In this document: piece by piece, positions 8,809 through 16,854 of the stretch | Layout of the letters: each line of letters begins with the position of its first letter | Numbering within the stretch: the first letter of the stretch is position 1 | From: Sulfuricella sp. | Lineage (GTDB): Bacteria; Pseudomonadota; Gammaproteobacteria; Burkholderiales; Sulfuricellaceae | Direction: 5' to 3' | Assembly (NCBI GenBank): GCA_019911785.1 | Contig: JAIOJM010000143.1 | Coordinates: 1-20,525, forward strand | DNA length: 20,525 nt | The notes under the pieces: generated by a model | Seen by the model: only the letters and a program-made list of their open reading frames with translations | What the model was told of the DNA's origin: nothing | Database searches by the model: none | Translations under genes and position numbers: made by a program

Positions 8809-8940
8809 GCCAATGATTCAGAGAGTGGAATCCCCCTGGCGCTGGAATGCGCACACTTGATTCTGACGGATGTGGTTGATGCGGAAGATTTCAGGTGTTT
8901 GCGGCTATGGCTGAAATGGCGCTGTAGTTCGGCGGCGTAA
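8809..8940 (+). pseudogene. ygfX: Truncated ygfX remnant (C-terminal end only)
   Basis: The plus-strand frame ending at TAA 8938-8940 reads [19 protein letters not shown] and then LKWRC, closely matching the end of intact YgfX at 5488-5916. Similarity starts near 8858; upstream the frame is closed by TGA at 8806-8808 with no start codon or ribosome-binding site, and the two membrane helices are missing. Several differences are synonymous (CTG/TTG, CGA/CGC, TGC/TGT), suggesting it once evolved as coding sequence or came from a diverged relative. Its last 50 bp overlap the 3' end of nadB on the other strand. It is a remnant rather than a gene. Confidence 0.8.
8858..8940 (+). repeat. Direct repeat, right copy (ygfX 3' end)
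   Basis: This is the partner of 5834-5916, with 66 of 83 positions identical by hand and the same orientation. The repeats bracket about 2.94 kb containing only the GGDEF-EAL gene and its promoter. Confidence 0.85.
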
Positions 8941-10501
8941 GCATGCTGTTTTTTGCTTCCGGCAGCATCTGCGGATAATCCCGGCTGTAATGCAGGCCAC
9001 GGCTTTCGTGGCGCAGCATGGCGCATTGCACGATCAGGTCGGCGGTGAGCACCAGGTTGCGCAGCTCGATCAGGTCATTGCTGACGCGGAAGTTCTGGTA
9101 GTACTCGTTGATTTCCTCGGTGAGCAGGCGGATGCGGTGCTGCGCCCGCTCCAGGCGCTTGTTGGTGCGCACGATGCCGACGTAATCCCACATGAAGCGG
9201 CGCAGTTCATCCCAGTTGTGGGAAATCACGATCTCCTCGTCGGCGTCGGTGACGCGGCTTTCATCCCATTCCGGCAGGGCGGCGGGCGGTATTTGCGGCT
9301 GCTTGAGGATGTCCTTCGCGGCGGCCTGGGCGTACACCAGGCATTCCAGCAGGGAGTTGCTGGCCAGGCGGTTGGCACCATGCAGCCCGGTGCAGGCGAC
9401 CTCGCCAATGGCATACAGGTTGGGAATGTCGGTGCGCGCCGAGCGGTCGGTGATGATGCCGCCGCAGCTGTAGTGTGCCGCCGGTACCACGGGAATGGGC
9501 TGGCGCGTGATGTCGATGCCCAGTTCCAGGCAGCGTTCGTAGATGTTGGGGAAATGCTCCCTGAGGAAAGCGGCCGGCTTGTGCGAAATGTCGAGATAAA
9601 CGCAGTCCAGGCCGCGTTTTTTCATCTCGAAGTCGATCGCGCGCGCCACCACGTCGCGCGGCGCCAGTTCGGCGCGAGGGTCGTGATCCGGCATGAAGCG
9701 GGTGCCGTCGCGCAATACCAGGATGCCGCCTTCGCCGCGCACCGCTTCGGTGATCAGGAATGATTTGGCGTGGGGGTGATACAGACAGGTAGGATGGAAC
9801 TGGACGAATTCCATGTTCGACACCCTGCATCCGGCGCGCCAGCCCATCGCGACGCCGTCACCGGTGGCAACGTCGGGATTGGTGGTGTAAAGATAGACCT
9901 TGCCGGCTCCGCCGCTGGCCATCACGATATGCCGGGCGGCAAAGGTTCTGACCTTGCCGTTGATCTTGTCGAGAACATACACGCCATGACAGGCATTGTC
10001 CTCAAGCCCGAGCTTGCCGCCGGTGATCAGGTCGATGGCGATGTGGTTTTCCAGCAGCGTGATGTTGGCATGGCTACGGACTTTTTCCGCCAGGGTGACC
10101 TGTATCGCATGGCCGGTGGCGTCGGCGGCGTGGATGATGCGGCGGTGGCTGTGGCCGCCTTCACGGGTCAGGTGGTAGCCGGTGCTGTTGTCCGCATCCC
10201 GGGTAAATGGCACGCCTTGCTCGATCAGCCATTCTATAGCGGCACGGCTGTTTTCCACCACGAAGCGGGTGGCTTGTTCGTCGCACAGCCCCGCGCCGGC
10301 GATCAGGGTATCGCTGATGTGCTCCTCGATCGAGTCATCGTCCGCCAGCACGGCGGCGATGCCACCCTGCGCCCAGTCGCTGGCGCCATCCAGCACTCCA
10401 CGCTTGGTGACGATCGCCACTCGCCGGCTCTCGGCGAGGTTCAGCGCCAGCGTCATGCCGGCCAGCCCGCTGCCGATGATGATCACGTCAAAATGCGACA
10501 T
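8891..10501 (-). CDS. nadB: L-aspartate oxidase NadB
   Basis: A 536-residue cytoplasmic flavoprotein that oxidises L-aspartate to iminoaspartate, the first step of de novo NAD synthesis (with NadA). The N-terminus carries the FAD dinucleotide-binding motif GSGLAG (10-15). The fumarate-reductase-like active region includes [13 protein letters not shown], and [10 protein letters not shown] is present. The start is ATG 10501: AAGGA lies 9 nt upstream, while the nearby ATG 10507 would be only 3 nt from it and a frame to 10576 has no ribosome site. Length matches E. coli NadB (540). The last 16 codons are antisense to the ygfX remnant. It is divergent from rpoE, the arrangement seen in E. coli and Pseudomonas. 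Confidence 0.96.
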   Translation of the reverse strand: MSHFDVIIIGSGLAGMTLALNLAESRRVAIVTKRGVLDGASDWAQGGIAAVLADDDSIEEHISDTLIAGAGLCDEQATRFVVENSRAAIEWLIEQGVPFTRDADNSTGYHLTREGGHSHRRIIHAADATGHAIQVTLAEKVRSHANITLLENHIAIDLITGGKLGLEDNACHGVYVLDKINGKVRTFAARHIVMASGGAGKVYLYTTNPDVATGDGVAMGWRAGCRVSNMEFVQFHPTCLYHPHAKSFLITEAVRGEGGILVLRDGTRFMPDHDPRAELAPRDVVARAIDFEMKKRGLDCVYLDISHKPAAFLREHFPNIYERCLELGIDITRQPIPVVPAAHYSCGGIITDRSARTDIPNLYAIGEVACTGLHGANRLASNSLLECLVYAQAAAKDILKQPQIPPAALPEWDESRVTDADEEIVISHNWDELRRFMWDYVGIVRTNKRLERAQHRIRLLTEEINEYYQNFRVSNDLIELRNLVLTADLIVQCAMLRHESRGLHYSRDYPQMLPEAKNSMLTPPNYSAISAIAANT

Positions 10502-10538
10502 GTGCATTGTTCCTTTGACTTTTAAATATGCGGAGGAA

Positions 10539-10547
10539 ATGATAGCA
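10539..10547 (-). promoter_or_regulatory. Extended -10 promoter candidate for nadB
   Basis: TGC-TATCAT on the minus strand is an extended -10 (5 of 6 consensus bases), with no good -35. The predicted start near 10532 gives a leader of about 30 nt before ATG 10501. Confidence 0.42.
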
Positions 10548-10615
10548 CGCAACGTGGGTGCGGGGCAGGGCGACATTTTCGCGGAAACGGGCTGTCAATA
10601 ACCCTGCCTGGATAT

Positions 10616-10642
10616 GAACTATTCCGCGACGAGGAGGTCTTT
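10616..10642 (+). promoter_or_regulatory. Possible sigma-E type (autoregulatory) promoter of rpoE
   Basis: GAACT (10616-10620) and TCTTT (10638-10642) are 17 nt apart, resembling the RpoE/AlgU pattern GAACTT-N16/17-TCtgA. The -35 part is good and the -10 part is partial. Autoregulation of rpoE is well established in other proteobacteria, so a site of this kind is expected; this particular one is a candidate only. Confidence 0.35.
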
Positions 10643-10680
10643 GTGAAGAGGGCTGCGTTCCCTGAAATGGATGTGGGCGC

Positions 10681-10686
10681 TATACT
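10681..10686 (+). promoter_or_regulatory. -10 element of a proximal rpoE promoter
   Basis: TATACT lies 85 nt upstream of the rpoE ATG with no clear -35. A start near 10693 would put the 10-bp hairpin at 10697-10721 at the extreme 5' end of the mRNA and would exclude the anti-Shine-Dalgarno arm at 10658-10666. Confidence 0.35.
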
Positions 10687-10696
10687 GAGACCATTA

Positions 10697-10721
10697 GGTG
10701 GCATGGAAAGGCCATGCCACC
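10697..10721 (+). promoter_or_regulatory. Perfect 10-bp hairpin in the rpoE leader
   Basis: GGTGGCATGG and CCATGCCACC pair without mismatch around an AAAGG loop. It is followed by AATAGGGAC, not a T-run, so it is not an intrinsic terminator. It could be an operator, a 5' mRNA stabiliser, or the inner arm of the larger leader fold described in the findings. Confidence 0.55.
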
Positions 10722-10765
10722 AATAGGGACAAGGATAATGGCGCTGAAATTCAGGGAAGGCCCTC

Positions 10766-11365
10766 ATGGGTGATCGTGAGATTGACCAGCAACTGGTCGA
10801 GCGAGCACAGCACGGCGACAAGCACGCTTTCGAGCTGCTTGTGGCGAAGTATCAGCGCAAGCTGGGGCGTTTGCTGTCGCGCTTCATCCGTAACCCGACC
10901 GAAGTTGAAGACGTGGTTCAGGAAGCGTTCATCAAGGCTTACCGCGCACTGCCTTCGTTCCGGGGTGAAAGCGCTTTTTATACCTGGCTGTATCGGATCG
11001 GAATCAATGCCGCCAAGAATTATCTGGTGTCTGAAGGCAGGCGACCGCCGACGACGACGGAGTTCGACAGTGAAGAGGCCGAAGGTTTTGAAGACGCCGA
11101 TCAGCTTCGCAATATCAATACGCCTGAAAATGAACTGATGAGCAAGCAGGTTGCCGAAACCGTGAACAAGGCAATGGATAGCCTGCCCGAGGAGCTTAAA
11201 ATTGCGATCACGCTGCGTGAAATCGAGGGTCTGAGTTATGAGGAAATTGCGAACATGATGAATTGCCCGATTGGGACGGTGCGGTCGAGGATTTTTCGCG
11301 CTCGCGAAACGATCGCCGAGAGATTGCGACCGATGCTGGGAACTGATAAAGATACGAGGTGGTAA
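10766..11365 (+). CDS. rpoE: ECF RNA polymerase sigma factor RpoE (AlgU)
   Basis: A 199-residue group 4 sigma factor that directs envelope-stress transcription. Region 2 spans about 20-90, with DVVQEAFIKAYRAL and the FRGESAFYTWLYRI segment. Region 4 spans about 130-185, with LPEELKIAITLREIEGLSY and a GTVRSRIFRAR recognition helix. Length and sequence fit the RpoE/AlgU subgroup regulated by RseA/MucA. ATG 10766 has AGGGAAGG 5 nt upstream. It is the first gene of an operon with its anti-sigma factor 2 nt downstream. The upstream spacer holds candidate sigma-E and sigma70-type elements and pairing that can hide the ribosome site. Confidence 0.97.
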   Translation: MGDREIDQQLVERAQHGDKHAFELLVAKYQRKLGRLLSRFIRNPTEVEDVVQEAFIKAYRALPSFRGESAFYTWLYRIGINAAKNYLVSEGRRPPTTTEFDSEEAEGFEDADQLRNINTPENELMSKQVAETVNKAMDSLPEELKIAITLREIEGLSYEEIANMMNCPIGTVRSRIFRARETIAERLRPMLGTDKDTRW

Positions 11366-11367
11366 GC

Positions 11368-11868
11368 ATGATGGAGAGTCGAATATCTGCGCTGGCAGAT
11401 GGTGAGCTGGATCATGAAGAGGCGAACGCAATCCTGGTCTCAGCCAGGGAACAGACGGAATTGCAGCAGAAGTGGAATATGTATCACTTGATCGGCGATT
11501 CCTTGCGACAAACCGCTACACTTTCACCCGATTTCAACACACGATTCGCCGGGCGGCTGGCAAAAGAGCCGACGGTTCTGGCTCCCCGGCGGCTCCTTCC
11601 GCACCGGCGCCCCTTGATTGCACTGTCTGCCGCGGCGTCGATTGCGGCGGTTTCCCTGGTGGCGTGGGTGGCGCTGCAATTCAATCCTGAGCGTGATATG
11701 GGTGCGACAGCCCGTGCCGTTGTCGCGGAGGCGAGCACGGCGAGTGCCCCATCCGAGATAAACGTCAATGGTTACCTGGCGGCACATCAGGAATATTCAC
11801 CGGCCGTCCAGCTGCCCCGGCACTATCAGCGCGCGTCTCTCGAGCAATCACGGGATGGAGGACGATGA
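11368..11868 (+). CDS. rseA: Anti-sigma-E factor RseA (MucA-like)
   Basis: A 166-residue inner-membrane protein that holds RpoE inactive. The N-terminal RseA domain begins ESRISALADGELD, the usual opening of this family, and runs to about residue 70. One TM helix lies at about 82-104, and the periplasmic tail includes YLAAHQEYSP, a form common in betaproteobacterial RseA. The start is ATG 11368, 7 nt after GAGGT; an upstream in-frame GTG at 11359 would overlap rpoE and precede that site. It overlaps rseB by ATGA, implying translational coupling. No DegS-type site-1 protease is visible in the window. Confidence 0.92.
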   Translation: MMESRISALADGELDHEEANAILVSAREQTELQQKWNMYHLIGDSLRQTATLSPDFNTRFAGRLAKEPTVLAPRRLLPHRRPLIALSAAASIAAVSLVAWVALQFNPERDMGATARAVVAEASTASAPSEINVNGYLAAHQEYSPAVQLPRHYQRASLEQSRDGGR

Positions 11869-12839
11869 GAGCATTACTTTTCGCGGTAGCCGCGCTGGTG
11901 GGGTTGCATGGCGTGTCGCAGGCGGCGGATGTGGCACAGCAGACGGATGCGCTGGGCTGGTTGAAAAAATCTGCCGCTGCGGCGCACCAGCTCAATTACA
12001 GCGGTACCTACGTCTATCAGTATGGCGACTATCTTGAAACCAGCAAAATCACCCATATCAGGGATGAAAGCGGCGAGCACGAAAAACTCGAGGCGCTGGA
12101 GGGCTCTCCCCGGGAAGTGATCCGTCACAATGAAGAGGTGCTGTGCTTCAAACCGGACAACAGTGCTTCCGTCGTGGTGGAGAAAAGAAAGGTCGAAAAG
12201 TCCTTCCCTGCGCTGCTGCCCAGGCAGCTTGACGGTATCGCCGAGAATTACCGGGCCCGCTTCGCCGAGCCCGACCGCATGGCAGGCCATGCCTGCATGG
12301 TGATTGTCCTCGAGCCCAGGGATCAATACCGTTACCGGCACAAGCTCTGGATCGACCAGGCCACGGGCTTGCTGCTGAAAGCCGGTATGCTCAACGACAG
12401 GAACGAGGTGATCGGCCAGTTTGCCTTCACCCAGGTCGAGATCGGTGGGCAGATAGACAAGGAGTCCCTCAAGCCGAAAATTGCCGGCAAAAAGGTGCGG
12501 GTGCCCAATGATCCGGCAGCCGCGACGGAACTGCGGCAAAGCGATTTGAACTGGGTGGTGGAGCGGCTTCCGCCCGGCTTTGCCCTGGTGACGGTGATGA
12601 AGCGCATTATTCCGGGGAAAGGCGTGCCGGTGAATCATCTGGTGTTTTCTGACGGACTGGCGACGGTTTCTGTTTTCATCGAGCCTGTCGCGGCCGCGAT
12701 GAAACCCATGCAAGGCGTGGTTCGCCAGGGGGCCATTCATGTTTATACGCGTACGGTGGCTGACCACCGGATCACGGTATTAGGCGAGGTTCCCGCGATT
12801 ACCGTGATGCAGATCGCGAATTCGGTCAGCAAAAATTAG
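11865..12839 (+). CDS. rseB: Periplasmic regulator RseB (MucB)
   Basis: A 324-residue exported protein that binds the periplasmic tail of RseA and protects it from cleavage; in E. coli it also senses lipopolysaccharide intermediates. The signal peptide is residues 1-20, with cleavage after SQA. A LolA-like lipid-binding domain follows (about 25-205; YSGTYVYQYGDYLETSKI near its start), then a smaller C-terminal domain (about 220-320). Length fits the family. The start overlaps the rseA stop by four bases. It lies between rseA and rseC in the conserved order. Confidence 0.94.
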   Translation: MRALLFAVAALVGLHGVSQAADVAQQTDALGWLKKSAAAAHQLNYSGTYVYQYGDYLETSKITHIRDESGEHEKLEALEGSPREVIRHNEEVLCFKPDNSASVVVEKRKVEKSFPALLPRQLDGIAENYRARFAEPDRMAGHACMVIVLEPRDQYRYRHKLWIDQATGLLLKAGMLNDRNEVIGQFAFTQVEIGGQIDKESLKPKIAGKKVRVPNDPAAATELRQSDLNWVVERLPPGFALVTVMKRIIPGKGVPVNHLVFSDGLATVSVFIEPVAAAMKPMQGVVRQGAIHVYTRTVADHRITVLGEVPAITVMQIANSVSKN

Positions 12840-12848
12840 GTGTATGTC

Positions 12849-13334
12849 ATGATAGAAACTGAAGCGGTAGTCGTGAAAACAGAGCATGACGTTGCCTACG
12901 TTCAGGCGGAGCGGAAGTCGAGCTGCAGCGGTTGCAGCGAAAGCAGCTGCGGCACTTCGGTACTGGCCAACTTTTTTGGCCAGAGGACGCCACTTTATCG
13001 CGCCAGCAACGAAGTCGGCGCAAAGGTCGGCGATCGGGTTGTGGTCGGCCTGGATGAGTCGGCCCTGTTCAAGGGAACGCTGCTGCTGTACCTTTTTCCG
13101 CTGCTGTTATTGTTTGCCGGGGCGGTAGCCGGGAGCGCGCTGGCGGTTAGCGCGGCGGTTGAGGACGGGTATTCCGCAGCAGGCGCCTTCATCGGGCTGG
13201 CGGCGGGTTTTTTCGGATTGAAGTTCCTTTCGGCTAAGATGGGCATGGGCAGACGATTCCAGCCGGTCATCCTGAGCCGGATGGTCGATATGCCGGTACG
13301 GGTAGTCAGTTTTGAGGGTGGCTTGAAGAAGTGA
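12849..13334 (+). CDS. rseC: SoxR-reducing/RseC family membrane protein
   Basis: A 161-residue inner-membrane protein. The N-terminal cytoplasmic part carries clustered cysteines (C26, C29, C34 in CSGCSESSC), and two TM helices lie at about 77-103 and 108-128, with GRRFQPVI after the second. RseC homologues join the Rsx/Rnf system that reduces SoxR or modulate sigma-E activity mildly; the role here is inferred from family and operon. The start is ATG 12849, with AGGTG ending 6 nt upstream; GTG 12840 lies within that site. It is 9 nt after rseB. Confidence 0.92.
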   Translation: MIETEAVVVKTEHDVAYVQAERKSSCSGCSESSCGTSVLANFFGQRTPLYRASNEVGAKVGDRVVVGLDESALFKGTLLLYLFPLLLLFAGAVAGSALAVSAAVEDGYSAAGAFIGLAAGFFGLKFLSAKMGMGRRFQPVILSRMVDMPVRVVSFEGGLKK

Positions 13335-13372
13335 GTTTTTTCAGTGATTAACTTTGTTGAGGTAGCTAGAAA

Positions 13373-14749
13373 ATGAAGAAGTTGCTGTGCACTTTATTAC
13401 TGATTTCTTTTTCCATGTTTTCCTATGCCGGGGATCTGCCGGATTTCACCGAGCTGGTTGAAAAGCAGGGCCCGGCGGTAGTGAATGTCAGCATCACCCA
13501 GACCGTCAGCCAGGAGGAAATGTTTCCTCAAATCCCCGATCTTCCGGAAAATGATCCCTTCTTCGATTTCTTCCGCCGCTTCCGGCCGCCCCACGGCGGC
13601 ATGCCGCGCGAGTTCGAGGCGAAGTCCCAGGGTTCGGGTTTTATCATCAGTGCTGACGGTTACATTCTCACCAACGCGCATGTGGTGGATGGAGCCGACG
13701 AGGTCACCGTTCGCCTGACCGACAAGCGCGACTTCAAGGCCAAGGTGATCGGCACTGACCGCCGCACTGACGTGGCGCTGATCAAGATCAATGCAACCGG
13801 GCTTCCCAAGGTGGCGATCGGGAACCCTGCCCAGCTCAAGGTAGGCGAGTGGGTGGCTGCGATCGGTTCTCCTTTCGGTTTCGAGAACAGCGTGACGGCG
13901 GGCATCGTCAGTGCCAAGGGGCGCTCGTTGCCGCAGGAAAACTACGTGCCCTTCATCCAGACCGATGCGGCGATCAACCCGGGCAATTCGGGCGGACCGC
14001 TGTTCAATCTCAGGGGTGAGGTGGTTGGTATCAACTCCCAGATCTACAGCCGTACCGGCGGTTACATGGGGGTTTCCTTTGCGATCCCGATAGACGTGGC
14101 GATTGGCGTTGCCGACCAGTTGCGTATTCACGGCAAGATCAGCCGCGGCTGGCTGGGCGTGATGATCCAGGATGTCACTAAAGAGCTGGCCGAATCATTC
14201 GGGTTGAAGAAGCCGGAGGGAGCCCTGATTGCGGGCGTGGAGAAGGGCAGTCCGGCGGACAAGGCCGGCATGGAGCCTAGCGACGTGGTCCTGAAATTTG
14301 ATGGCAAGCCGGTGGGCAATGCCAGCGAGCTGCCGCTCCTGGTGGGCGCGACCAAGCCCGGCAAGACCGTTGCGGTGCAGGTGTGGCGCAAGGGGGCTTC
14401 CAAGGAACTGAGCCTGACCGTGGCCGAGGCGCCAAGCGAGAAAGTGGCGCAGCGTCCTGGCAAGATGGAAAGTACTGCTGGCAGGCTGGGCCTGGGTTTG
14501 AATGACCTCTCCGAGGCGCAGAAGAAAGAGTTGCAGATTCCGCACGGCGTGGTGGTGGTGGAAGCTCAAGGATCGGCTGCACGAGCGGGAATCCGGCGCG
14601 GTGACGTGATTACGGCTGTCAACAATAGCAATGTTAAAAGCGTCGAGCAGTTCAACCAGATTCTTGCCGGTTACAAGGCAGGGCAGAACATTGCGCTGCT
14701 GGTGCGTCGCGGGGAGCGTGCGCTGTTCATTCCATTCAAGATACGATGA
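13373..14749 (+). CDS. mucD: Periplasmic Do-family serine protease MucD/DegQ
   Basis: A 458-residue HtrA-type protease that degrades or refolds damaged envelope proteins. The signal peptide is MKKLLCTLLLISFSMFSYA (1-19). The trypsin-like domain has the triad His103 (TNAHVV), Asp133 (RRTDVALI) and Ser206 (GNSGGPL). Two PDZ domains follow, at about 255-345 and 370-455. The Q-linker region with EEMFPQIPDLPEN and a DPFFDFFRRF stretch is typical of MucD. ATG 13373 follows GAGGT by 9 nt. In Pseudomonas, MucD sits in the algU operon and restrains sigma activation; the same order is seen here. Confidence 0.95.
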   Translation: MKKLLCTLLLISFSMFSYAGDLPDFTELVEKQGPAVVNVSITQTVSQEEMFPQIPDLPENDPFFDFFRRFRPPHGGMPREFEAKSQGSGFIISADGYILTNAHVVDGADEVTVRLTDKRDFKAKVIGTDRRTDVALIKINATGLPKVAIGNPAQLKVGEWVAAIGSPFGFENSVTAGIVSAKGRSLPQENYVPFIQTDAAINPGNSGGPLFNLRGEVVGINSQIYSRTGGYMGVSFAIPIDVAIGVADQLRIHGKISRGWLGVMIQDVTKELAESFGLKKPEGALIAGVEKGSPADKAGMEPSDVVLKFDGKPVGNASELPLLVGATKPGKTVAVQVWRKGASKELSLTVAEAPSEKVAQRPGKMESTAGRLGLGLNDLSEAQKKELQIPHGVVVVEAQGSAARAGIRRGDVITAVNNSNVKSVEQFNQILAGYKAGQNIALLVRRGERALFIPFKIR

Positions 14750-14997
14750 CCGGTGGAATTTTGTTGACGGTCTACGGGCGCGAAGATTGCCACCTGTGCC
14801 ATGACATGATTGCGGCGCTTGAGGTGTTTCGGCCGGAGTACAAATTTTCACTGGAAGTTGTCGATGTGGACGAAGACGAAACCCTGGAACGGCGATACGG
14901 CCATTTAGTCCCTGTGCTGGCCGGCAACGGCGTGGAAATCTGCCATTACCATCTCGATCCGGGCGCGCTTGCTGCTTATTTCGGCAAAATCCGGTAA
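14746..14997 (+). CDS. Glutaredoxin-like thiol protein (DUF836 type)
   Basis: An 83-residue thioredoxin-fold protein with the redox motif CHLC at 15-18 after a beta strand (ILLTVYGRED). A VPVLAGNGVE segment (about 55-64) supplies the cis-Pro loop expected of glutaredoxin-like folds. It starts at ATG overlapping the mucD stop by four bases, so it is co-translated with mucD. It is the last gene before the terminator at 15019-15045. The partner is unknown. Small genes of this type are common between mucD and lepA in betaproteobacteria. Confidence 0.88.
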   Translation: MTGGILLTVYGREDCHLCHDMIAALEVFRPEYKFSLEVVDVDEDETLERRYGHLVPVLAGNGVEICHYHLDPGALAAYFGKIR

Positions 14998-15018
14998 AAT
15001 CCGTCTTTCCCAAAAAAG

Positions 15019-15045
15019 AAAGGGCACCGCAAAGTGCCCTTTTTT
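15019..15045 (+). terminator. Intrinsic terminator of the rpoE-glutaredoxin operon
   Basis: AAAGGGCAC and GTGCCCTTT form a perfect 9-bp stem around a CGCAAA loop, followed by T's to position 15045. It starts 21 nt after the glutaredoxin stop and ends 14 nt before the lepA ATG. Confidence 0.9.
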
Positions 15046-15059
15046 ACTGACACAACCAT

Positions 15060-16853
15060 ATGAAGCATATCCGCAATTTTTCCATTATCGCCCATATCGA
15101 CCACGGCAAATCCACCCTGGCCGACCGTATCATCCATCTCTGCGGCGGGCTTTCCGACCGCGAGATGGAGGCGCAAGTGCTGGATTCGATGGACATCGAG
15201 CGCGAGCGCGGCATCACCATCAAGGCGCAGACCGCCGCGCTAACGTACAAGGCGCTCGATGGGCAGGTTTACCAGCTCAACCTGATCGACACTCCCGGTC
15301 ATGTGGATTTCTCCTATGAAGTCAGCCGCTCGCTCTCCGCTTGCGAGGGGGCGCTGCTGGTGGTGGACGCTTCGCAGGGCGTGGAGGCGCAGAGCGTGGC
15401 GAACTGCTATACCGCCATCGAGCAGGGGGTCGAGGTGGTAGCGGTGCTCAACAAGATCGATCTGCCCAGCGCCGAGCCCGAGCGGGTGATGAAGGAAATC
15501 GAGGACATCATCGGCATAGATGCCAGCCACGCGGTTCTCTGTTCGGCCAAGACCGGTCTGGGCGTGCAGGACGTGCTGGAGGCGGTGATCGCCCGCATCC
15601 CTGCGCCCAGGGGCAACCCGGATGGCCCCCTGAAGGCGCTGATCATCGACTCCTGGTTCGATAATTATGTCGGTGTGGTGATGCTGGTACGGGTGGTGGA
15701 CGGCGTACTGAAACCCAAGGATAAAATCCTGCTGATGGCCGGCGGCACCGAGCACCTGTGCGAACAGGTCGGCGTGTTCACGCCCAAATCGCAGCCCCGG
15801 ACGCAACTGGCGGCGGGCGAGGTGGGCTTTGTCATCGCCGGTATCAAGGAACTCAAGGCGGCCAAGGTCGGCGATACCGTGACCCTGGCCGGAAGACGCG
15901 CCAGCGAGGCGCTGCCGGGCTTCAAGGAAATCAAGCCGCAGGTGTTTGCCGGGTTGTATCCGGTGGAATCTCATGAGTACGAAGCCCTGCGCGATGCGCT
16001 GGAAAAGCTCAAGCTCAACGATGCCTCACTCCACTATGAGCCCGAGGTTTCCCAGGCGCTGGGCTTCGGATTCCGCTGCGGTTTCCTCGGGCTGCTGCAC
16101 ATGGAGATCGTGCAGGAGCGGCTGGAGCGCGAATACGACATGGACCTCATCACCACCGCGCCGACGGTGGTGTACGAGGTGGTGATGCGGGATGGTACGG
16201 TGCAGGAAATCGAAAACCCTGCCAAGTTGCCCGAGCTGTCCAAGATCGAGGAAATCCGCGAGCCGATCATCACCACCACCATCCTGGTCCCGCAGGACTA
16301 TGTCGGATCGGTGATGACGCTGTGCAACCAGAAGCGCGGCGTGCAGAAGAACATGCAGTACATGGGGCGGCAGGTGATGCTGAGCTACGAGATGCCGATG
16401 AATGAAGTGGTGATGGACTTTTTCGACAAGCTGAAATCGGTATCGCGCGGTTATGCCTCGATGGATTACGAGTTCCTGGAATTCCGTACTTCCGATCTGG
16501 TGAAAGTGGATATTTTGATCAACGGCGACAAGGTGGATGCCCTGTCGGTGATCGTTCACCGCGCCAATGCCCAGTATCGCGGGCGCGAAGTGGCGGCCAA
16601 GATGCGCGAGCTGATTCCGCGCCAGATGTTCGACGTGGCGATCCAGGCGGCCATCGGTGCGCAAATCATCGCGCGCGAAAACGTCAAGGCACTGCGCAAG
16701 AACGTGCTGGCGAAGTGCTACGGCGGCGACATCAGCCGCAAGCGCAAGCTGCTGGAAAAGCAGAAAGCGGGCAAAAAGCGCATGAAACAGGTCGGCAATG
16801 TGGAAATCCCGCAGGAAGCCTTTTTGGCAATTTTGCAGGTGGACAATAAATAA
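15060..16853 (+). CDS. lepA: Elongation factor 4 (LepA), ribosome-associated GTPase
   Basis: A 597-residue translational GTPase acting on the ribosome (back-translocation in vitro; initiation or 30S assembly in vivo). G motifs: AHIDHGKS (11-18), RGIT (50-53), DTPGH (77-81), NKID (131-134) and SAKTG (162-166). The LepA-specific C-terminal domain contains a lysine-rich segment ([18 protein letters not shown]). Length is standard. ATG 15060 begins the universal [18 protein letters not shown] opening, so the start is secure, yet no Shine-Dalgarno is visible in the 14 nt after the terminator. lepB follows after 102 nt. Confidence 0.98.
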   Translation: MKHIRNFSIIAHIDHGKSTLADRIIHLCGGLSDREMEAQVLDSMDIERERGITIKAQTAALTYKALDGQVYQLNLIDTPGHVDFSYEVSRSLSACEGALLVVDASQGVEAQSVANCYTAIEQGVEVVAVLNKIDLPSAEPERVMKEIEDIIGIDASHAVLCSAKTGLGVQDVLEAVIARIPAPRGNPDGPLKALIIDSWFDNYVGVVMLVRVVDGVLKPKDKILLMAGGTEHLCEQVGVFTPKSQPRTQLAAGEVGFVIAGIKELKAAKVGDTVTLAGRRASEALPGFKEIKPQVFAGLYPVESHEYEALRDALEKLKLNDASLHYEPEVSQALGFGFRCGFLGLLHMEIVQERLEREYDMDLITTAPTVVYEVVMRDGTVQEIENPAKLPELSKIEEIREPIITTTILVPQDYVGSVMTLCNQKRGVQKNMQYMGRQVMLSYEMPMNEVVMDFFDKLKSVSRGYASMDYEFLEFRTSDLVKVDILINGDKVDALSVIVHRANAQYRGREVAAKMRELIPRQMFDVAIQAAIGAQIIARENVKALRKNVLAKCYGGDISRKRKLLEKQKAGKKRMKQVGNVEIPQEAFLAILQVDNK

Positions 16854-16854
16854 A

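Noticed and set aside
8720..8854. N-terminal extension of the GGDEF-EAL protein to 8854
   Set aside because: The extension lacks a ribosome site and contains a TATACT promoter element; GTG 8719 has AGGGA at good spacing and leads directly into the first membrane helix.
10502..10576. Longer NadB start at 10576
   Set aside because: NadB proteins begin shortly before the GSGLAG motif, and the AAGGA site at 10511-10515 fits ATG 10501.
10614..10646. Ten-codon upstream ORF before rpoE
   Set aside because: The ATG has no ribosome site and the stretch overlaps the putative sigma-E -35 and -10 elements, so translation is unlikely.
10697..10721. Attenuator terminator in the rpoE leader
   Set aside because: The hairpin is strong but is followed by AATAGGGAC rather than T's.
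10751..11431. Long minus-strand frame across rpoE
   Set aside because: It is antisense to a complete sigma factor gene with all conserved regions and carries no recognisable protein features.
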